DNA from: JADJOY01 sp016713535 [NCBI: Deltaproteobacteria bacterium]
GTDB taxonomy: Bacteria > JADJOY01
Length of the DNA: 64,000 nt
Assembly: GCA_016713535.1 (NCBI GenBank)
Contig: JADJOY010000020.1
Location: forward strand, 216,769 to 280,768
Direction: 5' to 3'
Shown: positions 36,117-47,209 of the stretch, in pieces
Layout of the letters: every line of letters begins with the position of its first letter
How positions within the stretch are numbered: the stretch's first letter is position 1
Translations under genes and position numbers: made by a program
Notes under the pieces: model-generated
The model's input: only the letters and a program-made list of their open reading frames with translations
Told to the model about the DNA's origin: nothing
Database searches by the model: none

Positions 36117-37351
36117 GCGATCCCAATCCCAAACCGCCCCGCCCGCTGGCGCCGTCGCCAGCGGCTCACGCACCGCGACCCGGCGAAACGCAGACTCCGG
36201 GGCCGGCTGCGGCGCGAGACGCGCGCGAATCCGAGCTCGACGCGCGCGCGAGCTTCGAACGCTTCACGCAGCGCCCTCCGCCCGAGCCCACGCTCGGCGA
36301 GAAGCTCAGGCGCACGTGGTCGCGCCACCCGTTCGTGGCGCTCATCGAGCACAGGAAGCGCGTGATGTTCTACCGCCAGTTCCTGAGCATGGTGCGCTCG
36401 GGAGCGGGGATCCCGGTGGCGCTCGCGCAGCTCGCGCGGTGGGCGCCGTCCGCGGGCTTCCGCGTGGCGATCGAGGGTGTGGCGCGCGAGGTGACGCGCG
36501 GCACGAGCCTCGGCGAGGCGCTGCGCAGGCACGCCTCGACGTTCGACGACACCAACGTCGAGCTCCTGGTGTTCGCGGAGCAGAGCGGCAGCCTCGACAA
36601 GGTGCTGGCGCGCATCATCGACTACATGGAGCGCATGCAGAAGCTGCGCTGGTAGGTGGTGATGTCGCTGCTCTACCCGGGCTACCTGATCCTCGCGTTC
36701 ACGTTCGCCGGCCCGCTCTTGGGGTTGAGCCTCGGCATCCGCGAGGGCGCCGGGGTGAACGAGCTGCCCAAGCTCTACGCCACCGGGCTCGCCACCAACC
36801 TGCTGGCGCTGGCCGCGGCGTTCGCGGTGTTCCTGGGCATGCCGATGCTCTTGGTCGCGCTCGGGATCGATCGAAGGTGGGATCGGCTCAAGATGAAGCT
36901 GCCGCTCTTCGGGCCGGCCTACCGCGCGATCCACGGCGCGCGCTTCTTCACCTCGCTCGCGATGGGGCTGGGCGCGGGAGTCGAGATCTCGCGCACGGTC
37001 ACGCTCGCGCTGCGCTCCACGGGCAGCGCCGAGCTCGCCGCCGCGGCGGGGCCGATCGTGGCGCGGATCCGACGCGGCTCGAGCCTCGCCGAGTCCCTCG
37101 AGTCGATGCCCGTGCTCGATCCGATCTCGCTGGGCGCGATCGCGATCGGCGAGCGCACGGGCACTCTCGACGACACGCTCGAGCGGCTCGCCGACGAGAG
37201 CGCCGACTCGGCGATGCGGCGATGCAAGGTGCTCGCGGTCGCGGGCGTGGCGGTGCTCACCGCGGCGGCGTTCGCGGTGATCCTGAAGGGCTTGCTCGCG
37301 GTGATCCTGGGGCCGATCGCCGACTACTTCCGGCAGATCGGCGACATCTGA
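36113..37351 (+). CDS. Type II secretion/pilus inner-membrane protein (GspF/PilC family) with internal TAG
   Basis: Two T2SSF domains: the first with MFYRQFLSMVRSGAGIPVAL, REVTRGTSLGEALRRH and ELLVFAEQSGSLDKVL; the second with RFFTSLAMGLGAGVEISRTV, RRGSSLAESLESM and ISLGAIAIGERTGTLDDTLE. Hydrophobic helices (YPGYLILAFTFAGPLLGLSL, LLALAAAFAVFLGMPMLLV, AAFAVILKGLLAVIL) separate them. A TAG at 36653-36655 lies between MQKLRW and VVMSLLYPGYL; relatives have Lys/Arg there (KLRRKV), so A-to-T in AAG would explain it. It organises the pseudopilin assembly platform, but no other secretion gene is adjacent. The first 85 residues are a Pro-rich extension. Confidence 0.85.
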
Positions 37352-37354
37352 GTC

Positions 37355-37660
37355 TCTGCGGGGGGCTGTTCCAGCCCCCCGCCCGCGCGGAGTGAATCCG
37401 GGCGGGGCCCACCCCCAAGGCACTCGCTTCGCTCGCGGCGTCGCGCTGCGACGCGCCACGGGACGAGTCCACTCGTGGCGCGAGACGGACGAATGGCTCC
37501 GCGCTCGAGCACCTTCCAGCCCCCCGCCCGCGCGGAGTGAATCCGCGCGGGGCCCACCCCCGAGGCACTCGCTTCGCTCGTGGCGTCGCGCTGCGACGCG
37601 CCATGGGACGAGTCCACTCGTGGCGCGAGCCGGCCGAATGGCTATGCGCCCGCGTACGTT
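37355..37660 (+). repeat. Type B repeat, two direct copies of about 145 bp
   Basis: Copies start with CCAGCCCCCCGCCCGCGCGG at 37371 and CCAGCCCCCCGCCCGCGCGG at 37516. Each holds the stem CGCGCGGAGTGAATCCGCGCG (first copy imperfect), GGCACTCGCTTCGCTCG, GGCGTCGCGCTGCGACGCGCC and CGAGTCCACTCG. The array begins 4 bases after the stop of the GspF-like gene as GTCTCTGCGGGGGGCT, exactly like the copy behind the epimerase gene on the other strand at 6079-5860. Confidence 0.88.
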
Positions 37661-37900
37661 CCAGCCAACGGCCCGCTGGAGCGCGCCCGCTCCGTCGGGC
37701 GCCAGGGATCGAGCGGGGACGAACCGGAATCGACGCAACCGGCGGCGGACGCGTCGTCACCGTATCGCCGGGCACGCGACGCGTGCCCATCCCGGTCGCT
37801 CGGTGGAGGGCGGCGGTCCCTCGCCGCCGCAGACGTCGCGCGCGAGGCACGCGTCGCCGGGCACGCGAGCCGGGCCCCTCCGGGCGAACGAGTCGCGCTG
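37660..37900. repeat. Dispersed hairpin modules (type A) following the type B copies
   Basis: CTGGAGCGCGCCCGCTCCG, GGGATCGAGCGGGGACGAAC, CCGTATCGCCGGGCACGCGA with CGCGTGCCCATCCC (37761-37795), TGGAGGGCGGCGGTCCCTCG and a second shorter GCCGGGCACGCGAGCCGGGC. The same unit order as in the 4943-5823 array. No gene. Confidence 0.85.
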
Positions 37901-37903
37901 GCG

Positions 37904-38407
37904 TCAGCGCTCGGGGACGGGCCTGGTGCGCTTGCGGCGCCCACCGGCCGGCGGGCGCTCGGAGGTGTTCGAATCGATCGACGCGGTCTGCGGCTCGGTG
38001 AAGGCGCCGTCGGTGCGGTACTTGAGCACCACGCTGCCGAGCACCACCACGTCGCCGTCCTCGAGCACGCGATCGGTGACGCGCTCGCCGTTCACGAACG
38101 TGCCGTTTCGGCTCTCGAGGTCGCGGATCCGGAACCGTCCCGGCCCGGCGGGCTCGATGATCGCGTGGAGCGTCGAGACGTTGCGATCGGCGATCGCGAG
38201 CTCGTTGGTGTCGCCGCGCCCGATCCGGAAGGCACCATGGATCGCCCAGGTGTCGCCCTTGCCGGTGCCCTCCAGCACGCGCAACGCGGCCGGAACGCCG
38301 TCGGGTAGGTCGATCTCCTCGGACGGCTCTCCGAGTGGCCGGATAGACAGCCCGGGTAGGGTCTTTTCGTTGTCCACGAGCCTCTCGGATCCTTGCAGGT
38401 CCGGCAT
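37904..38407 (-). CDS. FHA domain protein
   Basis: 167 residues. The forkhead-associated domain (about 60-140) has the phosphothreonine-binding pattern FRIGRGDTNELAIADRNVS, LHAII and LESRNGTFVNGERV. The N-terminus is acidic and unstructured (LPGLSIRPLGEPSEEIDLP) and the C-terminus is basic (GGRRKRTRPVPER). It binds phospho-Thr partners of Ser/Thr kinases, none of which is nearby. ATG at 38407 preferred; GTG 38425 is an alternative. Confidence 0.88.
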   Translation of the reverse strand: MPDLQGSERLVDNEKTLPGLSIRPLGEPSEEIDLPDGVPAALRVLEGTGKGDTWAIHGAFRIGRGDTNELAIADRNVSTLHAIIEPAGPGRFRIRDLESRNGTFVNGERVTDRVLEDGDVVVLGSVVLKYRTDGAFTEPQTASIDSNTSERPPAGGRRKRTRPVPER

Positions 38408-38479
38408 CCTAGCACCCGGGCCCACCGGGGTGCACGGACCAATGCAGCACCCCGCGCCACGCGGGGGACGAGTCCTCCG

Positions 38480-39861
38480 TCACCCCGCGGCCGCGGAGGG
38501 CGCACCCTCGAGCTCACCGATGCGGTCGATCAGGTGCTCGAGGCAGACCCGATAGACCCGCGCGGCGAAGCGATCGCTGGCCAGCGCGAGGCTCGCGAAG
38601 GTCGCGCGATCGAGCTCGAGCGTCGCGAGCGTGTCCTCGGCGATCACCGCCACGCGCGCCAGGTGACCCTTGATCAATGCGAGCTCGCCCCACCACTCGC
38701 CGGGCCCGAGGTCCGCAGCACGTGTTCGTCCGTCTCACCCGCGTCGGCCACGACCCGGGCGCGCCCTTCCTTCACGATCACGAGGCGGCGTTCGTCGTCG
38801 CCTTCGCGCACCACCACGCTCGCCGGCGTATAGGTCACGCACTCCCAGTGCTGCAGGAGGTCGTGCAGCTCGGTCACGGCGAGCTCGGCGAAGAGCGGCA
38901 CCTTGCGCAGGAACTCGACGTCGGCGTCGAGCGAGACGAGGTCGAGGCCGGTGACCTCGGCGTCGGACGCGCCCTCGGCGCTGGCGCTCGCTGCCGGCGC
39001 GGCACCGTCGCTCGCGGACTCGCCGGTCAGGGCGCGAAGCTGCTCCTCGACGTCCTTGTAGCCGGGGCTCACGTCGGCGAGGTCGCGCAGGAGCCGCACC
39101 GCCTCCTCGACCCGATCGCTGTCCCTGAGCAACACGGCGAGGCGGTACTGGATCTCGAGCGAGTCCTGGCGCAATCCGTACGTCTGGAGCGCGAGCCGAT
39201 AACATTGCGCCGCCATCACCGGCTGGCGTGCAGCGCTCAAGAGCCTGCCGAGCAGTAGCGTCGCCTTGAGATAGTCGGGCTCCTGCGCCGTGACCCGCTG
39301 CAACACCTCGGCGGCCTTCGACCACTTGGCGAGGCGCGCGTAGAGCTCGCCCGCGGCGTGGAAGCGTCCGGCGCGCTCGAAGCTCTGCGCGGCCTTCAGG
39401 AAGAGCCGCGCCTTGAGGTAGAGCTCGGCGGCGCGCGCGAAGTCCTGGCTGCGCTCGAGCACGGTCGCGGCGCGCTCGACGAGACCGGCGGCCAGGAACG
39501 CATCGGCGGCTCGGTCGAGCTGACCGCCACGCTCGTAGAGCTCGCCGGCGTGCCCGTGGTCGTCCATGCGCTCGCAGCAGCGCGCGGCGCGTGCGTAGTC
39601 GCGCGCCTCGACGAACATCCGGAGGACGTTGGCGCGGTGCAGCGGCGGCGCCGCTGCGATCTCCTCGACGAGCTGATCGCCCACGCTGCTGGCGCCAGCC
39701 ACCATGCGCAGCGCGCGTGCGGCGTCGTGGACCTGGCCCGCGGCGAGTAGCTTGCGCACGGTCTCGGCGACGCTGCCACCGGCGACGAGGCGCTCCTCCT
39801 CGCTCGCGTCGGTCTCGAGCCTGAGCGGACCGCTCCAGGCCTCCTCGGGAAAGCGCGGCAT
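38480..39861 (-). CDS. TPR-rich protein with C-terminal cyclic-nucleotide-binding domain (frameshifted)
   Basis: About 460 residues after repair. Repeated helical units from residue 60 to 270 (YARAARCCERMDDHGHAGEL, RAADAFLAAGLVERAATVLE, ...) form a TPR/SEL-like solenoid. An acidic linker leads to a cNMP-binding domain: FLRKVPLFAELAVTELHDLL, VVVREGDDERRLVIVKEG, then a missing base near 38708, then LGPGEWWGELALIKG in the phosphate-binding cassette and VIAEDTLATLELDRATF. No DNA-binding domain. Probably a cyclic-nucleotide or effector-responsive scaffold. ATG 39861. Confidence 0.82.
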
Positions 39862-39939
39862 GCCCTGCTCGTAACAGGGCGGCAGGCAGCGGGCAATGGC
39901 GAAGCGCGCGGCGCCGGCGATCCGACGCGCACCGAGCGC

Positions 39940-40078
39940 CTCCGGCGGCCCGCCGCAGGCGGACCCTCCAGACCGGGGATTCGACCAGCGATCGACGTGC
40001 TCGACGGCGCGTGCCCCTCCCCGATCACGCAATGATCGGCTGGAGCGCGCCCGCTCCGTCGGGCGCCGGGGCTTGCTC
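39940..40078. repeat. Dispersed hairpin modules
   Basis: GGCGGCCCGCCGCAGGCGGA, CGGCGCGTGCCCCTCCCCGA (a truncated palindrome module near 40003) and CTGGAGCGCGCCCGCTCCG with TCGGGCGCC (40035-40065). It abuts the mpl stop. Confidence 0.8.
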
Positions 40079-40080
40079 GG

Positions 40081-41517
40081 CTACCGCGCGGCCGTGCCGG
40101 CGAGCGCGGCGAGCAGCTTGTGGTGGATGCCACCGAAGCCGCCGCTCGAGAGGATCGTCACCACGTCCCCGGTCTTCGCCTCGCCCGCCACCTCGGCGAC
40201 GATCTCGTCCACGCCGCCCGGCGTGCTCGCGCGGGTTCCCGCGCGCTCGATGTCGCTCACCATCCGCGCCACGTCGAGGCGCTGGCCCTCGGGGATCTTG
40301 TGCGGCTCCCAGAGCGGCGCCAGCACCACCCGGTCGGCGCCGGCGAACGCGCTCGCGAAGCCGTCCTGGAACACGGCGCGGCGACTCGTCGCCGAGCGCG
40401 GCTCGAACACCACCCACAGGCGCGAGCCCGGGTAACGCCCGCGCAGCGCTCCGAGCGTGGCCGTGACGGCCGTGGGGTGATGAGCGAAGTCGTCGATCAC
40501 GGTGACGCCGCGCGCCTCGCCGACCACCTCCAGCCGTCGCTTCACGCCCTCGAAGCCCGCGAGCCCCACCACCAGCTTCTCGGCGGCGATCGGGAACGAG
40601 TGGCACGCGGCGATCGCGAAGGTGGCGTTGGTGACGTTGTGCTCGCCGGCGAGATCGAGCACGAACGGACCGAGCCGGTCGCCACCCGCCCACGCTGGCC
40701 GCACCACCTGGAACGTGGTCCCCGCCGCCCCCGACGCCTCGTGGACGATCCGCCAGTCGGCGCCCTCACCGCGCCCCACGGTCTCGACCCGCGCGCTCGC
40801 CGCCGCCGTGAGCCGCGGCGTGTGCGGGTCGGCCTCGTGGAGGAGCAGGCGCCCGTCCGCCGGCACCAGCCGCGCGAACGCCTCGAACGCGCGCACCACC
40901 GCCTCGAGGTCGGCGTAGATGTCGGCATGGTCGAACTCGACGTTGCCGACGATCGCGGTGCGCGGGCGGTAGTGGAGGAACTTGGGTCCCTTGTCGAAGT
41001 AGGCGGTGTCGTATTCGTCGCCCTCGATCACGAACGGAGCGCCCGAGCCGAGCCTCGCACCGCTCGAGAAGTTCGCGGGGCTACCGCCGATCAGGAAGCC
41101 GGGCGCCTGCCCCGCGCTCTCCAGCAGCCACGCGGTCATCGACGTGGTGGTGGTCTTGCCGTGGGTTCCCGCGACCACCACCGGATGGCGCGACCCCAGG
41201 AAGAGGTCCTCGAGCGCCGACGGAAACGACGCCAGCCTGAGCCCGCGCTCGGCGGCCGCCACCGCCTCGGCGTTGGTGCGCGACACCGCGTTGCCGATGA
41301 CGACCAGATCCACGTCGGGGTCGATGTGGCTCGGATCGAAGCCCTCGCGGACCACGATGCCGGCGGCGGCGAGGATGTCGCTCATGGGCGGGTAGAGCGC
41401 GTGGTCCGAGCCGGTCACGGCGTAGCCGGCCTCGCGGAGCAGGCACGCGAGCGAGCCCATGCCGGTGCCGCCGACGGCGACGAGGTGAACCTTGCGGATG
41501 GTGGCGGGATCGATCAC
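40081..41517 (-). CDS. mpl: UDP-N-acetylmuramate:L-alanyl-gamma-D-glutamyl-meso-diaminopimelate ligase
   Basis: 478 residues. Rejoins recycled murein tripeptide to UDP-MurNAc in the cytoplasm. Mur ligase features: VHLVAVGGTGMGSLA at the N-terminus, the Mpl-type LYPPMSD segment, the P-loop AGTHGKTTTTSM (Gly117-Thr122), EGDEYDTAYFD, NVEFDHADIYADL, HNVTNATFAIAAC, VIDDFAHHPTAV and VVFEPRSATSRR. YPPMS and the GDEYD context separate Mpl from MurC. Intact. 50 bases downstream of the LD-carboxypeptidase gene, whose tripeptide product is its substrate. Confidence 0.93.
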   Translation of the reverse strand: MIDPATIRKVHLVAVGGTGMGSLACLLREAGYAVTGSDHALYPPMSDILAAAGIVVREGFDPSHIDPDVDLVVIGNAVSRTNAEAVAAAERGLRLASFPSALEDLFLGSRHPVVVAGTHGKTTTTSMTAWLLESAGQAPGFLIGGSPANFSSGARLGSGAPFVIEGDEYDTAYFDKGPKFLHYRPRTAIVGNVEFDHADIYADLEAVVRAFEAFARLVPADGRLLLHEADPHTPRLTAAASARVETVGRGEGADWRIVHEASGAAGTTFQVVRPAWAGGDRLGPFVLDLAGEHNVTNATFAIAACHSFPIAAEKLVVGLAGFEGVKRRLEVVGEARGVTVIDDFAHHPTAVTATLGALRGRYPGSRLWVVFEPRSATSRRAVFQDGFASAFAGADRVVLAPLWEPHKIPEGQRLDVARMVSDIERAGTRASTPGGVDEIVAEVAGEAKTGDVVTILSSGGFGGIHHKLLAALAGTAAR

Positions 41518-41566
41518 TTGGTCGAGGTCTCCAGCGAGGGGCTCGGGCGGCGCGCCCGTGCCGAGC

Positions 41567-42724
41567 TCATTCGACGACGGGCTCGAGGACCTCGAGGGTT
41601 CCGGCCGAGGCGTCGAGCCGCGCGCTCACGCCGAGCGGCAGCGTGCGACACGGCGCACCATGGCCCGCCTCGAGCCCCATGGCCACGGGGATGCCGAGCG
41701 GCTCGAGGCAGTCGAGGAAGACCTCCTCGATCGTGGTGCCCTCCGGCGCGCGCACGTCCTTGAGGTAGCCGATCACCACGCCGCGAACGCCGTCGAGGCA
41801 GCCGGCCTGGCGCAGGTGCGTGAGCATGCGATCGATGCGGAAGGCGGGCTCGGCGATGTCCTCGAGGAACAGGATCGAGTCGCGGAAGCTCGGCTCCCAC
41901 GGCGTGCCGATCATCGTCACCAGCATCGAGAGGCAACCGCCGAGCAGCGTGCCCTCGGCACGGCCGGCCACCAGCGGCGTGAGCGGCGTGGACTGGAACG
42001 CACCCGGAAAGCGCCGTCCGCCGAGCGTGGCGAGGAGATCGTCGAGACTCGCCTCGGCGCCCTCGGCGGCGAGGTCCACCGCCACCTGCGGGCCGTGGAA
42101 CGTGATCATGCCCGTGCCCGCCGTGATCGCGCTCAGGAGAAACGTGATGTCGCTGTAGCCGACCAGGATCTTGGGGCGCGCGATCCCGCCGCTCGCGAGG
42201 GCGAGAGCCTGCTCGAGCGCGCGCGCCGCACCGTAGCCGCCGCGCGCGCACAGCACGGCCTTCACCGCGGGGTCGACGAGCGCTTCTTCGAGCTCCGCCG
42301 CGCGGCGGCGGTCCGAGCCGGCGAGGTAGCGCACCCGCTCGGCGATGTCGGCGCGATGGACCACTTCGAAGCCGCGCGTGCGCAGGCGCTCGACCCCGCG
42401 CGCGAGCGCCGCCGGATCGAACGCGCCCGCGGGTGCCACCACCGCGATCCGGTCGCCCGGCTCGAGGCGCGGCGGGCGCCGCGCGGAGGTGGGCTCGCTT
42501 GCGGTGTCGCCGCGAAACCGCAACGCGGGCGGCGTCACGCCGCGTCCGGTCGAAGCACGCTGAGCCACGCCGCCGGGATTCTCTTCGGCGAGCTCGTTAC
42601 ACACCGTCACGCACGCGTCGCAGATCGCCACCCCCGGCCCTGCGACCAGCGAGCTCACCTCGTCCGGTGTCTTGCCGCAGAACGAGCACGTCAGCTCGCC
42701 GCCCGTGTCGCTCGCGCGCTTCAT
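41567..42724 (-). CDS. ClpX-type zinc finger fused to S66 LD-carboxypeptidase
   Basis: 385 residues in one frame. Residues 13-48 are a ClpX C4 zinc-binding domain: CSFCGKTPDEVSSLVAGPGV, then ICDACVTVCNELAEE (Cys13, Cys16, Cys35, Cys38). After a linker (49-83), residues 84-385 are a full LD-carboxypeptidase: PGDRIAVVAPAGAFD, CARGGYGAARAL, nucleophile Ser191 in VGYSDITF, Glu288 in LFLEDIAEP and His355 in EAGHGAP. S66 enzymes remove the terminal D-Ala from cytoplasmic murein tetrapeptide. ATG 42724 has GTGGAG nine bases upstream. The zinc finger normally dimerises ClpX and binds clients and adaptors, so fusion here may control assembly or proteolysis. Confidence 0.9.
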   Translation of the reverse strand: MKRASDTGGELTCSFCGKTPDEVSSLVAGPGVAICDACVTVCNELAEENPGGVAQRASTGRGVTPPALRFRGDTASEPTSARRPPRLEPGDRIAVVAPAGAFDPAALARGVERLRTRGFEVVHRADIAERVRYLAGSDRRRAAELEEALVDPAVKAVLCARGGYGAARALEQALALASGGIARPKILVGYSDITFLLSAITAGTGMITFHGPQVAVDLAAEGAEASLDDLLATLGGRRFPGAFQSTPLTPLVAGRAEGTLLGGCLSMLVTMIGTPWEPSFRDSILFLEDIAEPAFRIDRMLTHLRQAGCLDGVRGVVIGYLKDVRAPEGTTIEEVFLDCLEPLGIPVAMGLEAGHGAPCRTLPLGVSARLDASAGTLEVLEPVVE

Positions 42725-42746
42725 CGGTGTCGGCTCCACGCGCCCA

Positions 42747-43948
42747 TCACACGCTCGCCGGACTGGACGTCGCCCCGGCCGGTGCGCTCGGCGCGGCGCC
42801 GCGCTCGCTCGCGACCGCCTCCACCCACGCCAGCGCCGCCTCGTGGATGCGCGGGCGGAAGCCGCGAATGGCCTCGTTCTCACGCGACGGGTGGACGCGG
42901 TTGGTGAGCAGCACCACCACCGCGCCGCGCCCGGGATCGATCCACAGCGACGTCCCCGTGAAACCGAGCGCACCGATGGCGCGCCGCGAGATCGTCGGGC
43001 CGGCGCTCGACTCACCTGGCGACGGCGTGTCCCAGCCGAGCGCCCAGGTGGTGCCGAGCGGCCGGGTGGCGCGGCGCGCGAAGCGGCGCACCACGGTCTG
43101 CCCGAGCACCGCCGACCTCCCGCGCCAGCCGCTCAGCACCTCGGCGCCGAAGCGCGCCACCTCGGTGGCGGTGCCGAAGAGGCCGCGTGGGGCGCGACAC
43201 CGCCCAGGGCCCACGCGTTCTCGTCGTGAACCTCGCCGCTCAGGACGCGGCCTCGCCACGGACAGTCCTCGGTGGGCGCGATGAGCGGATCCGGCGCGGA
43301 CTCGGGGTAGAGCTCGCTCGGGCTCACGCGTCCGAGGGGCCGGAAGTCGAGCCGCCCGAGCCCGAACGGCTCGCGCACCTCGCGGTGGTAGAGCGTGCGC
43401 AGGTCGGCGCCGAGCGCGCGCTCGAGGACGTGCCCGAGCAACAGGAACCCGAGGTCGCTGTAGCGCGACGCCTGCCCCGGCGGGTCGAGCGGCCCGCCCG
43501 CGAGGACGCGCTCGAGCACGAAGCGCCGCGCCTCCTCGCCACCGAGCGGCACGCCGTGCTCGACAAGCATGCGGTGGAAGGGCTCCCAGCCGGCGAGGCC
43601 GGAGCCGTGAGAGAGCAGGTGATGGACCGCGACCTCGCGGGTCCAGCTCGGCGCGCCTTCCGGCAGGAAGGCCGCGACCGGCGCCACGACGTCGAGCGCG
43701 CCGCGCTCGAGCGCACGCATCGCGATCGCGGTGGTCGCGATCACCTTGGTCAGCGAGGCGAGGTCGTAGCGCGTCTCCGAGGTGACCCGAGCGGCCTCGG
43801 GCTCGCGGCAGAGCTGGCCCGAGGGCGCCTCGAGCACGTCCCCCTGCTCGGTCTCGGCCCGCAGCACCGCGCCCGGGAAGACACCGGCCCGCACCGCCTC
43901 GCCGAGGAGCTCGCGGACCCGCCGCTCGAGATCACCGCGCGTGAGCAT
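42747..43948 (-). CDS. Beta-lactamase family serine hydrolase (class C/EstB-like, frameshifted)
   Basis: About 400 residues after repair. Catalytic SxxK in YDLASLTKVIATTAI, YxN-like YSDLGFLLLGHVLE, and a late GTSLWIDPGRGAVVVLLTNR strand region with HPSREN. A missing G near 43190 separates NAWALGGVAPHA from GLFGTATEVARFG. No signal peptide is evident at MLTRGDLERRV. Members hydrolyse beta-lactams, D-amino acid peptides or esters; beside mpl and LD-carboxypeptidase a murein-peptide substrate is plausible. 22 bases upstream of the LD-carboxypeptidase gene. Confidence 0.85.
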
Positions 43949-44011
43949 GACGGAAGGTGGCGCCGACGCCGCGCCGCTGGAAAGACCCGGCCGCGAGGGC
44001 CGCGCGGCGTC

Positions 44012-44509
44012 TCAGCTCGCGGCCGCCAGCGCGCAGCGGTTCGGCCCGTCGCGCTTGGCGAGGTCGAGGGCGCCGTCGACGGAGCGCACCAGCTCGCGCG
44101 CCGTCTCGCTCTGTGCGCCGGTCGCGGCGATCACGCCCGCGCTCACCGTGACCTGGATCGACCACGGCGGCGACGAGAACGAGTGCCTCTCGATGAGCTC
44201 ACGGGTGCGCTCCGCCGCGATCATCGCGCCCTCGGGTGTGGTCTCCGGCAGGATCACCACGAACTCGTCGGCCTCGTAGCGGAACACCGAGTCGCAGCGG
44301 CGCAGGCTCTTCGAGAGCAGCTCCCCGACCTCGCGCAGCACGTAGCTGCCGAACAGCCGGTGGGTCTCCTCGTTGATGCGCTTGAGCCCGTCGACGTCGA
44401 CCATCATCACCGACAGGGGTCGCCCGTAGCGGCGTCCGCGGTCCAGCTCCTCTTCCAGTCGTTCGAACAGAAAGGGCTGGGAAACGAGCCCGGTGACGGC
44501 GTCGATCAT
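44012..44509 (-). CDS. Stand-alone GGDEF-family protein with degenerate active site
   Basis: 165 residues comprising only a GGDEF fold: DAVTGLVSQPFLFERLEEEL, VMMVDVDGLKRINE (metal Asp), VLREVGELLSKSLRRCDSVF, then RYEADEFVVILPETT in place of RYGGDEF, and VTVSAGVIA. Both glycines of the GTP-binding loop are replaced (EADEF), so cyclase activity is doubtful, although DEF is kept. No sensor domain. ATG 44509 with GAAGGAG upstream. Likely a binding or regulatory protein, or a weak cyclase. Confidence 0.85.
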   Translation of the reverse strand: MIDAVTGLVSQPFLFERLEEELDRGRRYGRPLSVMMVDVDGLKRINEETHRLFGSYVLREVGELLSKSLRRCDSVFRYEADEFVVILPETTPEGAMIAAERTRELIERHSFSSPPWSIQVTVSAGVIAATGAQSETARELVRSVDGALDLAKRDGPNRCALAAAS

Positions 44510-44618
44510 GGCGCGCACTCCTTCGTGTGCCACGTGGCGTCGGGGACCAGGAACGGGGGGAACGCGACGGCCGCGAGCCGGGTGGGCCCGTGCGCTGTCC
44601 GGATGGGACCACCGTCGC

Positions 44619-46407
<1,789 letters not shown>

Positions 46408-46453
46408 CGTGGAGGCGATTCTCCCTTTCGTTTGAATAAGTTCCGGGCGTGTT

Positions 46454-47209
46454 TTAGTACGGTTCGCGCGGCGGCACAATCGCTGCTTGCGAGCGCTTCC
46501 TGATCCGCGCGCGCATGACCAGGCCGGTCGCGACCAGCAGTATCACCACCCCCACCACCGAGAGCGCCGTCACCACGTTGGGATTGCGCACCAGCGCCCC
46601 GATGCGGTCGCCGAACAGACTCGACAACACCACCGTGGGCGTCAAGGTGGCGACCGTGCCGAGGAAGTAGTCCCGGAAGCGGATATCCGACGAGCCCGCC
46701 ACCAGGTTGACGAGGCCGAACGGCGCCACCGGCACCACGCGCACCGTCGCGATCGCCCAGAAGCCGTGGGCGCTCAGCAGGTGATTGAGCTTGTGGAGGC
46801 GCGGCGACCTCAACTTGTGCACCAGATCGCGTCCCAGCGCGGCGCCGATCGCGTAGTTCACCGAGGCGCTGAGGAGGCAGCCCGAGAGCGCGAGCACCGC
46901 GCCGAGCGCCGGGCCGAAGCTGAGCCCCGTCGCCACCATCACCAGCGACATCGGCACCAAGAGCAGCCCGGACAGCAGGTAGATCGCGAGCGTCACCGGC
47001 ACGGCCAGCGAGCTCTCGCGATAGGGCGCGATCCAGCGCGCCAGGTCCGCCGGACCGAGGTGCCGAAGCGGAGTGAACCACCAGATCGCGGCCACCGCGG
47101 CGCCGCCCAGCGCAACCGCGGCGAGCGCGGCACGGGGAAGGCGGCGTGGCGCTTCCGCGGGGAGCACGGGCTGGAGCACGAGAGAATCCGGCGGGCGCTC
47201 GTCGGCCAT
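46454..47209 (-). CDS. TVP38/TMEM64 family (VTT domain) membrane protein
   Basis: 251 residues with about six helices. The SNARE-associated/VTT core is visible: LLLVPMSLVMVATGLSFGPA followed by LGAVLALSGCLLSASVNYAI, RVVPVAPFGLVNLVAGSSDI then RFRDYFLGT. DedA/TVP38 relatives act in membrane lipid transport or scrambling. The cytoplasmic tail is short and basic. ATG 47209. 46 bases upstream of the Hsp70 gene. Confidence 0.88.
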   Translation of the reverse strand: MADERPPDSLVLQPVLPAEAPRRLPRAALAAVALGGAAVAAIWWFTPLRHLGPADLARWIAPYRESSLAVPVTLAIYLLSGLLLVPMSLVMVATGLSFGPALGAVLALSGCLLSASVNYAIGAALGRDLVHKLRSPRLHKLNHLLSAHGFWAIATVRVVPVAPFGLVNLVAGSSDIRFRDYFLGTVATLTPTVVLSSLFGDRIGALVRNPNVVTALSVVGVVILLVATGLVMRARIRKRSQAAIVPPREPY

